Notes under the pieces: model-generated
What the model was told of the DNA's origin: nothing
What the model saw: the letters and a program-made list of their open reading frames with translations, nothing else
Database searches by the model: none
Translations under genes and position numbers: made by a program
Shown here: piece by piece, positions 34,697 through 42,989 of the stretch
Layout: every line of letters begins with the position of its first letter
Position numbering within the stretch: the stretch's first letter is position 1
Source: Planctomycetia bacterium
Lineage (GTDB): Bacteria > Planctomycetota > UBA8108 > SXIK01
Reading direction: 5' to 3'
Assembly (NCBI GenBank): GCA_005772855.1
Contig: SXIK01000010.1
Location: 1-64,000 of the forward strand
DNA length: 64,000 nucleotides

Positions 34697-35575
34697 ATGA
34701 GGAACCCCTTGGCATACGCCACACGCCTTGTTGACTTGCTGAGAGGAAGGGGGCATTCGGCTCCTGACACAGCCCCATTGAAGCACGAAATCGTCGAGGC
34801 GCTCCAGCGGATCGCCACGGCGCTCACCCAACAGATCGAACGAAGGTTCGAGGAAAAGCTTGGCGCTGTCCATGCTTCCATGAAGGAGAAGCTCGACGAT
34901 CTGTACAGCGAAACCTGGCGTTTGAGAGATGCCCTTGACTCCAGGCTTGGCTCGGTCGAGCAGCGTCTGGGGGAGACCGTGGCTCGGGTCGAAGCCTCGG
35001 TGCTTGAGTTCCAAGACGCCTTCACCAACGTCAAGGAGACCTGCGGCTCGCTCTCCGAGGTATTCGACCGGCAATTTGTCTCGGCGGAGAAGTCACTCAG
35101 GTCGCTAAGGGACTCCTACGAGCGGCGTCTCCAGCAGCTCGAGTCCCGTCAAGACTCAAGGTTGTCGCTGCTTGAACGGGAGCATCGCCAGGCTTTGGAG
35201 GCGAGCTCGGACGCTCAGCGGTACGTTCTCGACCGGGTCCGGGCTCTGGCAGGGCAGATGTTACAAGAGCTCGAACGGACAGAGCCGGCCGGGAGTCTCA
35301 AGGGCCTGCGTGGGTTTTTCCTGAGGACAAAATTTCAAGAGTGGCTGAAAAGCCTGAAGAGTGAAAGGGCAAAACAGCTCGAAAGCGCGCTCCGGATGTT
35401 TGCCCAGCGCCTTGGCGAATTGGGGCAGATGGAGCGGGGACCAGCGCTCGATTCTCACAGTTCGATCCCGGTCTCACCTGGCTGTGCCGAACCAGCACTC
35501 GCGAACTCAAAAGTCAACGGAAACGGGCATCATTCTCTCAAGCTCGACCTGGGCGGATTGACAGCTCGAGGCTGA
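34697..35575 (+). CDS. Coiled-coil protein, function unknown
   Basis: The protein has 292 residues. From about residue 30 to 180 it is nearly all charged helix with heptad-like spacing (KHEIVEALQRIATALTQQIE, LRDSYERRLQQLESRQDSRL), so a long coiled coil is likely. There is no signal peptide, membrane segment or catalytic motif. GGAG lies a few bases upstream of the ATG. It stands alone between the galT gene and convergent glgC, with a 266-bp gap before it in which I see no gene. A structural or scaffolding role is a guess. Confidence 0.6.
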   Translation: MRNPLAYATRLVDLLRGRGHSAPDTAPLKHEIVEALQRIATALTQQIERRFEEKLGAVHASMKEKLDDLYSETWRLRDALDSRLGSVEQRLGETVARVEASVLEFQDAFTNVKETCGSLSEVFDRQFVSAEKSLRSLRDSYERRLQQLESRQDSRLSLLEREHRQALEASSDAQRYVLDRVRALAGQMLQELERTEPAGSLKGLRGFFLRTKFQEWLKSLKSERAKQLESALRMFAQRLGELGQMERGPALDSHSSIPVSPGCAEPALANSKVNGNGHHSLKLDLGGLTARG

Positions 35576-35606
35576 CCCGCTCCACGTCGCCCCGGCGGGT
35601 GCTCCT

Positions 35607-36962
35607 TCAAATGGAGTACCCGTCCGGGATGACCGCACCGCGGGGCACGACGACGATGCCTTCGCGAATCACGACGGTCCCGTCATCGTAGGTTCGGTGC
35701 TCCTCGAGGTTGCGAATCGAGACATTGCGACCGACGCAAGCATTCTTGTCGATGATGGCGTTCTCGACATGGGCTCCCTCGCCAATGCCGAGTTGGGGTA
35801 GCCCCTTTGCGGCCTGAACCCGGCAATCCGCTTCCGATGGGTAGTAGTCCAAGCCCATCACGTAACTGTTCCTGATCAAGCAGCCCCTTCCGATATGGGA
35901 ACGGACGCCTATCAGAGAATTCTCGATCACAGCATCTTCAATCACACAACCGTCGCCAATCAGGGATGCGACGACTGTGGCACGATGCATCTTCGTCGCC
36001 GGCAAGAGCCTTGCTCGGGTATAGATCGGCATCTCGGGCTGATAGAAATCGAACCGGGGAGCCGGGCAGGCAAGCTCGATATTGGCCTGGTGAAAAGCTC
36101 GAATCGTCCCGATATCCTCCCAGTACCCGTCAAAAAGATGGGCCCGCACCTTGTACTTGGTGAGCAGGTCCGGAAGGATCTCCTTGCCGAAGTCGCAGTG
36201 CCTGTTGTCGAGCGCTTTCTCGAGCTGCTCCAGGCCAAAGACATAAATCCCCATATTGGCGAGATACATGGGCTCGGTGGAGCTGGGCAAATGAAAGCGC
36301 TCGAGCAACTCTGGAGGAGCCTCCAGACCCGCGAAAAGAGAATCGTTATTGCCAGGCTTTTCCAGAAACTCGAGGACTTCGCCCTGGGAGCTAATCTTCA
36401 TTACGCCCAAACTCCGGGCGCGCTCCTTCGAGACCAGCAACCCTGCAATCGTGAGATCAGCAGTACCCTCGTCAGTAACGCTCCTGTGAGTGTGGATGAT
36501 GTCGGTGTAGTCCATGCGATAGATCTGGTCCCCGGAGAGGATCAACACCTCCGCGCCGCCGGAGTCCTTGAATCGGAGCAGGTTTTTCCGCACGGCGTCC
36601 GCTGTCCCCTCGTACCATGAATGCTCCAGGTGATACTGTGGAGACTGCTGAGCCGCCAGGATCTCCACAAATCCTTTCGAGAATTGGTCGAAGTGATAGC
36701 TCATCGAAATATGCCGATGGAGGGACGTGGAGTTGAACTGGGTAAGGACATAAATCCGGTTAAGGCCGGAGTTGAGGCAGTTGGAAATCGGGATGTCGAT
36801 GAGCCTGAACTTCGCCCCCAGCGGCACGGCAGGCTTCGCCCGCGTGAGTGTCAAGGGGTACAGGCGCGTTCCGGCTCCTCCACCCATGATCACGCAGGTT
36901 ACGTTGTAGTCGAAAGTCTTCTTGTGAAGCACCCCGGCATGATACGTCGTTTGCCTTGACAT
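35607..36962 (-). CDS. glgC: Glucose-1-phosphate adenylyltransferase
   Basis: The protein has about 451 residues. The nucleotidyltransferase start VIMGGGAGTRLYPLTLTRAK and the FRLIDIPISNCLNSG motif that follows are diagnostic, as are WYEGTADAVRKN, VLILSGDQIYRMDY and FDGYWEDIGTIRAF. A left-handed beta-helix hexapeptide domain (VIEDAVIENSLIG, IGRGCLIRNSYV) forms the C-terminal third. It makes ADP-glucose from ATP and glucose 1-phosphate, the committed step of glycogen synthesis. ATG 36962 is preferred over TTG 36968. No glgA (synthase) gene is in the window. It follows the LysR gene on the same strand with a 37-bp gap. Confidence 0.93.
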   Translation of the reverse strand: MSRQTTYHAGVLHKKTFDYNVTCVIMGGGAGTRLYPLTLTRAKPAVPLGAKFRLIDIPISNCLNSGLNRIYVLTQFNSTSLHRHISMSYHFDQFSKGFVEILAAQQSPQYHLEHSWYEGTADAVRKNLLRFKDSGGAEVLILSGDQIYRMDYTDIIHTHRSVTDEGTADLTIAGLLVSKERARSLGVMKISSQGEVLEFLEKPGNNDSLFAGLEAPPELLERFHLPSSTEPMYLANMGIYVFGLEQLEKALDNRHCDFGKEILPDLLTKYKVRAHLFDGYWEDIGTIRAFHQANIELACPAPRFDFYQPEMPIYTRARLLPATKMHRATVVASLIGDGCVIEDAVIENSLIGVRSHIGRGCLIRNSYVMGLDYYPSEADCRVQAAKGLPQLGIGEGAHVENAIIDKNACVGRNVSIRNLEEHRTYDDGTVVIREGIVVVPRGAVIPDGYSI

Positions 36963-36999
36963 CTCCAATCGCGTCTTCTGAAGCCACTTCCCTGCGGGC

Positions 37000-37866
37000 T
37001 CAAAAGAGGTCCAGGAACACCCTCGCAGCCGCGGTAAGCGAAGCCTCGTCCCTGTAGATCAAGTGAATGTGCTCCCGGCCATAGTAACGCTTCAGGGGGC
37101 GGACATGGAGATCGACCCGGTTAGCCTCGTCAATGTTGAGGTTGTGGATGATCGAGATGCCGTACCCCAGGCTGACGTAGAGAATGATCAAATCAGTGCT
37201 ACCGAGGGCCATGCGGATCGAGATTTTCTGCCGCACTCTCTCAAAGGGCTGGTCGATGAGACGTCGAGTCTCCGTGTCCTTCGTGTAAGAGATAAATGGA
37301 TACTTCGCGATGTCGGCGAGAGTGATCCGGCCACGGCGACTCAGGGGATGGCCCTTCGGCGTCACGAGCACCATCTCGTACGGCAGCACCCTGCGGGACT
37401 TGAGCCAGGGCACTCCGGGCTCGATGAGCACGATGCCCACGTCCGTCGAGCCGTCACGCACCGAGGCAAGGATGTCGGCCGTTCGAAGATTGTGAATGTT
37501 GATTTCGACCTTCGGGAAACGATCCGTAAACACGTCAAGCCTTGGAGGGAGAATATGAGCCGCGATGGACTGATTCGTTGCCACCGTGAGACGCGCGGGC
37601 TCGAGCAGGGAGCGGTCCTTGAAGAGGTCGTCAACCTCGGCCTCGGTTTCAAAGAGCCTCGCTGCAAGCTCAAAAAGGACCTCGCCCTCTCGGGTCAAGG
37701 AAACCCTCTTCGTGTCGCGTTTGAGCAGCTGAAAACCCAGCGTTTTTTCGAGGGCCTTGACTTGGAGGCTCACGCTCGGCTGCGTGAGACCTAGCCGCTT
37801 GGCGCCAGCGGTGAAGCCGCCCTGTTGAACAACCGCATGAAATCCCCGAAGCTTGTGCAAGTCCAT
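37000..37866 (-). CDS. LysR-family transcriptional regulator, CysB/Cbl-like
   Basis: The protein has 288 residues. The N-terminal winged helix (LHKLRGFHAVVQQGGFTAGA, LTQPSVSLQVKALEKTLG) is the standard LysR DNA-binding domain. A periplasmic-binding-like effector domain follows from about residue 90 (LTVATNQSIAAHILPP resembles CysB and Cbl, which sense sulfur compounds). The nearby targets could be panDB, which are divergent from it, but the window gives no other sulfur genes close by, so the effector is uncertain. It probably autoregulates from the 115-bp AT-rich spacer. Confidence 0.88.
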   Translation of the reverse strand: MDLHKLRGFHAVVQQGGFTAGAKRLGLTQPSVSLQVKALEKTLGFQLLKRDTKRVSLTREGEVLFELAARLFETEAEVDDLFKDRSLLEPARLTVATNQSIAAHILPPRLDVFTDRFPKVEINIHNLRTADILASVRDGSTDVGIVLIEPGVPWLKSRRVLPYEMVLVTPKGHPLSRRGRITLADIAKYPFISYTKDTETRRLIDQPFERVRQKISIRMALGSTDLIILYVSLGYGISIIHNLNIDEANRVDLHVRPLKRYYGREHIHLIYRDEASLTAAARVFLDLF

Positions 37867-37981
37867 ACCATCATTGTCTAACGCAATATATTGTCATATC
37901 AACTATTTATTGGCCATATACTAACGGATGTCCTAATCTTCTGTGCGTTCCACCCCTGGGATAAGTCCGAAAGGTCGAGAC
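37867..37981. promoter_or_regulatory. Divergent lysR-panD regulatory region
   Basis: This AT-rich 115-bp spacer contains a perfect palindrome CAATATATTG at 37884-37893, as expected for a LysR-type operator. On the minus strand TTGATA and TAGACA, 16 bases apart, could serve lysR. On the plus strand TATACT at 37917-37922 could be the -10 for panD. Confidence 0.45.
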
Positions 37982-38374
37982 ATGCAGCGCACGCTACTGA
38001 AATCCAAGATCCACCGAGCCACAGTCACCGGGGCGGAATTGCATTACGAGGGAAGCATAACGGTGGACCCCCTGCTTCTCGAAGCCGCCGACATCCGGGA
38101 ACATGAGCAGGTGCAGATCTACGATGTAACGAACGGCTCCCGGCTGACAACCTACGCCATCCCCGGCGAGCCCGGCGCGGGCGAGATCCGAATCAACGGT
38201 GCCGCGGCGCACCTCGTGCAGCCCGGGGACGTCGTTATCATCGCCAGCTATGCGCAATACACCGAGGCCGAGGCTTCTCACCATGTGCCATGGCTGGTCC
38301 GCGTGGACACGAGGAACCGTCAAGTGAAGGAGGAGTGGTTAATCACGGCGCTGTCGAGAAAGGACCTCGAATGA
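37982..38374 (+). CDS. panD: Aspartate 1-decarboxylase
   Basis: The protein has 130 residues. [20 protein letters not shown] and the Gly-Ser self-cleavage site in YEGSITVD (about residues 23-26) are diagnostic of PanD, a pyruvoyl enzyme made by autoproteolysis. It converts aspartate to beta-alanine for pantothenate and Co[12 protein letters not shown] is also conserved. Its stop overlaps the start of panB as ATGA, so the two are translationally coupled. An upstream in-frame ATG at 37943 gives a non-conserved leader and is not used. Confidence 0.95.
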   Translation: MQRTLLKSKIHRATVTGAELHYEGSITVDPLLLEAADIREHEQVQIYDVTNGSRLTTYAIPGEPGAGEIRINGAAAHLVQPGDVVIIASYAQYTEAEASHHVPWLVRVDTRNRQVKEEWLITALSRKDLE

Positions 38375-39207
38375 GCGTGAGTTCGGACAGGGTCACAGTT
38401 CCGGGCTTGCGTGCAAGGAAGCTTGCCGGAGAGAAGATCTCCGCCCTCACCGCACATGACTACCCCTCGGGCCTCCTTGCCGATGAGGCTGGAATCGAGG
38501 TCGTACTTCTGGGAGACAGCCTCGCGAACACCATCCTCGGCTACGAGAGCACCCTGCCCGTCACGCTCGAAGAGATGCTCACGGCGCTCCGGGCGGTGCG
38601 GCGGGCCGTCCGGCGGGCAATGCTTGTCGCCGACATGCCCTTCGGCTCTTACCACTGTGGGGAGGATAGAGCCGTCGAGGCCGCCGTTGCCTTCGTGAAG
38701 TCAGGGGCTGAAGCTGTCAAACTGGAAGGCGGCGAACGACGCATCGGCGTGGTCCGTCGACTGGTGGACAGCGAGATCCCCGTCATGGGGCATATCGGCC
38801 TCACCCCGCAATCCGTTCATGTCATGGGCGGCTACAAGGTGCAAGGCAAGAGCCTTGACAGTGCTCAGCGACTCCTCGACGACGCCCTCGCTCTCGAACG
38901 GGCTGGAGCTTTTGCAATTGTCATTGAGGGCGTTCCAGCCACTCTGGCCAAGGAGATCACCCGTCGCCTGGAGATTCCAACCATCGGGATTGGAGCTGGT
39001 CCTCACTGTGACGGCCAAATCCTCGTGTTCGCGGACCTTCTGGGTCTCCATCGCGGGAAAAAGCCCAAGTTCGCTCGGCAATACCTCGACTTCCACGCGT
39101 TGGCACTCGAGGCAATTCAAGCCTACCGAAAAGACCTCGCCACGGGTAGCTTTCCCTCGGCCTCCGAAAGCTACGAGGACACGACAGCAAGCAGCCTCAA
39201 AGGCTAA
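38371..39207 (+). CDS. panB: 3-methyl-2-oxobutanoate hydroxymethyltransferase
   Basis: The protein has 278 residues, the usual PanB length. It has the TIM-barrel motifs [36 protein letters not shown] with the metal-binding Asp, [31 protein letters not shown] and [15 protein letters not shown]. It transfers a hydroxymethyl group from methylene-tetrahydrofolate to 2-oxoisovalerate, forming ketopantoate. It starts inside the panD stop codon. Its last 11 bases overlap the end of the convergent opcA. PanC and PanE are not in the window. Confidence 0.95.
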   Translation: MSVSSDRVTVPGLRARKLAGEKISALTAHDYPSGLLADEAGIEVVLLGDSLANTILGYESTLPVTLEEMLTALRAVRRAVRRAMLVADMPFGSYHCGEDRAVEAAVAFVKSGAEAVKLEGGERRIGVVRRLVDSEIPVMGHIGLTPQSVHVMGGYKVQGKSLDSAQRLLDDALALERAGAFAIVIEGVPATLAKEITRRLEIPTIGIGAGPHCDGQILVFADLLGLHRGKKPKFARQYLDFHALALEAIQAYRKDLATGSFPSASESYEDTTASSLKG

Positions 39208-40255
39208 CGGCACGTTCGAGCGACTCTCTCAGCACAGCCTGGTGCGTTGTCCGCTCGAGCGCCCCGCCCAGCAACTCGGCAGAGCTCTCCGTGCGAAGTG
39301 GCATCGTGCGTGGAATGACGCAGAACTCCTCGGTGTGATATTCGATGTGGAGCATCTTCGCGCTGTCCACTCGCCGGACGGCCACGTAGGCTCCACCCCC
39401 CTGCTTGCCCGCGTCGATTCGAAGCGAAAGAATCTGGCCGGGATCCGCCGAAGGCCCCTCTGCCTTGACAAGAACTGTCAGGATATCTCGGTTGAGTCGA
39501 GCGCCAAACCAGCCGCCAAGGAGAGCAGCGCGGACGCCGCTCCCTTCAGCGTGGTGAAACTCGATCGAGCGAACCGTCGAGAGCATGTCACGGGCCACAG
39601 GCTCGTCGAAGATCTCGCTCACGGCCATACGCCACCCAATGGTGTCGCGCCAGGCCAGGTCGTCCACGGCCGGACCGGAGCACCGCTTCACCACTGAAAG
39701 TGGTCTCGTCAGGGCACTGGCCTCAAGCTCTCGAGAATCGAAAATTACCCGGTCCAACACGTCCGAGAGCAGATCCACCAATTGCAACCCGTTGGACGAC
39801 AGGAGCACCAGATTCACGGGCAAGTCGGGCACGAGAAGCGAGATCGCGGCCATGGGGCCGACCTCGACGGAACGATCGGTCGCCGCAAGAGTAATTTGTT
39901 CACAGCAGATCGGCGGCCCTCCCCTTGTACTCGGGTGACAGACGGCGGTGATCGCCGCAGAGAGAGGGGAGCCGTTCGCGGAGATCATCCCGCAAGCTTG
40001 CCTCAGCAGAATCATTCGACTGGGAAATCTACGCCCTACCGCCTGGACAAGCTCATTCGCCCTCGCGCAGCACTCCACATCAAGCGCATGAAATATGATA
40101 TTCGAGAGACAAGCTCTGGTGAAGGACGGGCCCCTTTCATCCTCCAGATTCACTGGTTTCCACAGGCGCGACAGCTCGCGATCCATCGCTTCTGGGTTCA
40201 CGGGGACAGGAACGCCCGCGAGAAAGTCGGCGCTGCCGATCGGACGTTGGGCCAT
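39197..40255 (-). CDS. opcA: Glucose-6-phosphate dehydrogenase assembly protein OpcA
   Basis: The protein has about 352 residues. I recognise OpcA from its gene position directly behind zwf and from the segment RACLSNIIFHALDV followed by VQAVGRRFPSRMILL, where family members have a conserved R-x-C-x-x-N-x-x-x-x-A and 'RFP.R.I' pattern. The C-terminal half contains GGWFGARL. OpcA is a redox-responsive partner that activates the dehydrogenase in cyanobacteria and actinobacteria. The start at 40255 has GGAGG nine bases upstream and lies two bases past the zwf stop, so the pair is an operon. Confidence 0.8.
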   Translation of the reverse strand: MAQRPIGSADFLAGVPVPVNPEAMDRELSRLWKPVNLEDERGPSFTRACLSNIIFHALDVECCARANELVQAVGRRFPSRMILLRQACGMISANGSPLSAAITAVCHPSTRGGPPICCEQITLAATDRSVEVGPMAAISLLVPDLPVNLVLLSSNGLQLVDLLSDVLDRVIFDSRELEASALTRPLSVVKRCSGPAVDDLAWRDTIGWRMAVSEIFDEPVARDMLSTVRSIEFHHAEGSGVRAALLGGWFGARLNRDILTVLVKAEGPSADPGQILSLRIDAGKQGGGAYVAVRRVDSAKMLHIEYHTEEFCVIPRTMPLRTESSAELLGGALERTTHQAVLRESLERAVSL

Positions 40256-40257
40256 GC

Positions 40258-41796
40258 TCACAATCTCCTCCATCTGCCCTCGTGACCGGAAAACAGCTTC
40301 TCTGCCTCCTCGGGTCCCCACGATCCCGCGGCGTAGGTCAGCGGGGGCGTCGTCGATCGCCCCCACCCCTCAAGGATATCGGTCATGATGGTCCATGCGG
40401 CCTCGACCTCGTCTCGACGGGTGAAGAGGGTCGAGTCGCCACTCATCGCATCGAGGAGGAGACGTTCATAAGCCTCGGGCGACGGCACGCCGAAGGAGTC
40501 TCCGTAGCGGAAGTCCATCTTTACCTGTCGCACCTCGATCTCGGGGCCAGGCACCTTGGCGCCAAAACGAAGCGAGATGCCCTCATCTGGTTGAACGTTC
40601 ACGATGAGCGCGTTGGGCGACACCGTGCAGGCCGCCTGCTCACCGAAAAGCGAAAGCGGCGGCTTCTTGAACTGGATGCAGATTTCGGTCGTTCGCTTGG
40701 GGAGCCGCTTGCCAGAACGTAGAAGGAATGGCACGCCAGCCCACCGCCAGTTGTCGACCGATAGCCTGAGCGCTACGTAGGTTTCCGTGCGGGAGTCCTG
40801 TGAAACGCCCTCCTCCTCGCGATAGCCGGGGACCAGGCGGCCCAGGATCGTTCCCGCCCCATATTGCGCACGGACGACGTGGAGGTCCACATCCGCCGGC
40901 GGAATACGCCGCAGCGCCCGGAGCACCTTCACCTTCTCGTCTCGAATCGCGTCGGCCTCAAGCGCTGCGGGCGGCTCCATGGCAACGAGCGACAACACCT
41001 GCAGCATGTGGTTCTGAATCATGTCGCGGAGCACGCCGGCCTGATCGTAGTACCCCCCCCTCCCCTCGACACCGATGCTCTCTGCCACGGTAATTTGCAC
41101 GTGATCGACATACTTCTGGTTCCAGAGCGGCTCGAAGATCCCGTTGGCAAAGCGCAAGGCCATGAGGTTTTGAACCGTCTCCTTGCCAAGGTAGTGATCG
41201 ATGCGAAAGACCTGCTTTTCCTCGAGCACCCTCAACAGCTCTCGATTCAGCGACCGGGCCGACTCGAGGTCTCGACCGAAGGGTTTCTCCACCACAATCC
41301 GGGCCCAACCTGCTCGGTCGGGGTCCGACCGGGGTCTCGCAAGCCGGGCTGCGTCAAGCCCACGCACGATCGTGCCAAAGTGTTCGGGCGCAGTCGCGAG
41401 GTAATAGAGCCGGTTCGGAGGCAACCCCAGGGCGCGCTCGATGTCATCGAGCCTGACCGCGAGAGCCTGATACTCCTCTGCCGAATCAAAGGCTCCCGTC
41501 TGGTAAAAAATCGTCTTAGAGAACTCAGCCCAAAAAAGGTCTTTCTCGTCAAAGCCAGGCACATTCTTTCGAACGCTCTCGAGCATCTCGTGGCGGAACT
41601 GATCGTTGGTCTTTTTTCGCCTGGCAAACCCCACGATGGCCAGCTTGGGCGACAGGAGTCCTTCCCGGGTGAGGTTATAGAGTGCCGGCACAAGCTTTCG
41701 TTGTGTCAGATCGCCACTCGCTCCGAAGAGCACGATGGTGCAGGGCTCGGGCGTCTTGCGACGGGAAAGGCCTTCCCGGAAGGGGTTCTCGCTCAT
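40258..41796 (-). CDS. zwf: Glucose-6-phosphate 1-dehydrogenase
   Basis: The protein has 512 residues. The NADP-binding loop IVLFGASGDLTQRKLVPALY and the active-site motif RIDHYLGKETVQNL with the catalytic His are both intact, and later blocks such as WAGVPFLLRSGKRLPKR match the family. It oxidises glucose 6-phosphate to 6-phosphogluconolactone, producing NADPH, the entry to the oxidative pentose phosphate path. It is co-transcribed with opcA. The start at 41796 has no strong ribosome binding site. It is divergent from the TlpA-like gene. Confidence 0.95.
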   Translation of the reverse strand: MSENPFREGLSRRKTPEPCTIVLFGASGDLTQRKLVPALYNLTREGLLSPKLAIVGFARRKKTNDQFRHEMLESVRKNVPGFDEKDLFWAEFSKTIFYQTGAFDSAEEYQALAVRLDDIERALGLPPNRLYYLATAPEHFGTIVRGLDAARLARPRSDPDRAGWARIVVEKPFGRDLESARSLNRELLRVLEEKQVFRIDHYLGKETVQNLMALRFANGIFEPLWNQKYVDHVQITVAESIGVEGRGGYYDQAGVLRDMIQNHMLQVLSLVAMEPPAALEADAIRDEKVKVLRALRRIPPADVDLHVVRAQYGAGTILGRLVPGYREEEGVSQDSRTETYVALRLSVDNWRWAGVPFLLRSGKRLPKRTTEICIQFKKPPLSLFGEQAACTVSPNALIVNVQPDEGISLRFGAKVPGPEIEVRQVKMDFRYGDSFGVPSPEAYERLLLDAMSGDSTLFTRRDEVEAAWTIMTDILEGWGRSTTPPLTYAAGSWGPEEAEKLFSGHEGRWRRL

Positions 41797-41888
41797 TGCT
41801 CAGCCATCGGCCCCGTTGCAAATGATTCTCTTGACCACTAAATTGGGTCCGATCTTAGCACGTTCCCCACCCATCCAAGGAGAGTTTC

Positions 41889-42749
41889 ATGCGCGGCAAC
41901 CTGTCGGTTTTCTTGGCCATTGGACTTCTCTTCGCCGACGATGGGAGCCTTCCCGGAGAAGAGTTGAAGCAAGAGACGATCCAGAAAATTACGGCATACC
42001 TTCAAGAAGCTCGGTCGCACAGCCTCCAAAAGGAGTACGCGAAGTCCAACGCGTTGTATGAAAAAGCCATGGAGCTCTTGCCACCGGTGAAGGAAGGCTC
42101 ACTGGAGGCATCCCGGGCGAAGCTTCACTTTGACATCGGCTGCAACTGGGCCCTTCAAGGAAGGAAGCCCGAGGCCATCGCAGCCCTCGGCCGCGCGGTA
42201 AGCCATGGGTATTGGCACGCTGACTACCTCCTCCGGGATCCAACCCTGAAGGAGCTTCACACCGACAAGAAGTTTCACGCCGTGATGCAGGAGGCCAAGC
42301 TGGGCTTTTCCAGAATGGTTGTCGGGCTCACGGATGTGCTCACAAACAAGAAAGTCGAGGCCCGCGACCTCGAGAACAAGGTGCTGATTATCGACATTTG
42401 GGGAACTTGGTGCCCGCCATGTCGTCGTGAGATCCCATATTTCGTCAAACTGAAGCAGAAGTACGCCGCACAGGGCCTGGAGATCGTGGGGCTGACGTAC
42501 GAGAGGGAGGGGCCGAGTGACGAAGCTCGCAAGCGCGTGGAAGACTTCGGCAAGGAGCAGTCGGTAAATTACCCCCTCGTCATGCTTGCGGAGGACTTGC
42601 GTGCGCTCCTCTCAGGTCTCCACGGCGTTCGCAAGTTTCCCACCACCTATTTCTTCGGTCGGGATGGAAGCCTCAAACACCGCCTTGAGGGCCTCCAGGA
42701 CCTTGAGGTTCTGGAGGCGAAGGTGATCGAGCTCCTGTCCAAGAAATGA
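41889..42749 (+). CDS. TPR/TlpA-like thioredoxin-fold protein
   Basis: The protein has 286 residues. A short signal-like start (VFLAIGLLFADDG) is followed by TPR-type helices (about 25-120) and then a TlpA/ResA-like redox domain with an intact active site, IWGTWCPPCRREIPYFVKLK, and a cis-Pro region KFPTTYFFGRDGSL. It should reduce or form disulfides outside the cytoplasm. AAGGAGAG precedes the ATG at good spacing. The TPR part resembles the arrangement of the exported protein at 29339, which has lost its cysteines. Its partner is unknown; secreted cysteine-rich proteins such as that at 51648 would need such enzymes. Confidence 0.85.
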   Translation: MRGNLSVFLAIGLLFADDGSLPGEELKQETIQKITAYLQEARSHSLQKEYAKSNALYEKAMELLPPVKEGSLEASRAKLHFDIGCNWALQGRKPEAIAALGRAVSHGYWHADYLLRDPTLKELHTDKKFHAVMQEAKLGFSRMVVGLTDVLTNKKVEARDLENKVLIIDIWGTWCPPCRREIPYFVKLKQKYAAQGLEIVGLTYEREGPSDEARKRVEDFGKEQSVNYPLVMLAEDLRALLSGLHGVRKFPTTYFFGRDGSLKHRLEGLQDLEVLEAKVIELLSKK

Positions 42750-42780
42750 GAAATGGTTGACGGGATGGCAGCCCAGGTGG

Positions 42781-42809
42781 TTGTGGGCCGCAGCCCGAGA
42801 GATTACAAT
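42781..42809 (+). promoter_or_regulatory. Candidate promoter for the 38-residue basic protein
   Basis: TTGTGG (42781-42786) and TACAAT (42804-42809) are separated by exactly 17 bases. A transcript starting near 42816 would have a 44-base leader before the ATG at 42860. Confidence 0.5.
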
Positions 42810-42859
42810 CCACACCCTCTTTTGAAGTATTCCCCTCCACCAGCCACGAGGATCTCGCC

Positions 42860-42976
42860 ATGGGCGCAAACATTACGCAGCAAAAAAAGAAAAAACGTCA
42901 AAGCCGGCGTCTGAAGCGAGTGAAGCTTCGAGAAAAAGTGACTCGTCTCGAGCGCCAAGGTCAAAAAAAGAAGTGA
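42860..42976 (+). CDS. Small basic protein, 38 residues
   Basis: A 38-codon frame starts at ATG 42860 behind GAGG and ends at TGA 42974-42976. The peptide begins MGANITQQKKKKRQSRRLKR and continues as a Lys/Arg/Glu-rich helix to QGQKKK. More than half the residues are basic. It has its own promoter-like pair and does not overlap another gene. Such proteins usually bind rRNA or DNA. It differs in sequence from the 35-residue protein at 18060, although both lie beside an RlmI-like methyltransferase gene. Function is inferred only. Confidence 0.6.
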   Translation: MGANITQQKKKKRQSRRLKRVKLREKVTRLERQGQKKK

Positions 42977-42989
42977 TCGCCCCCGGGGC

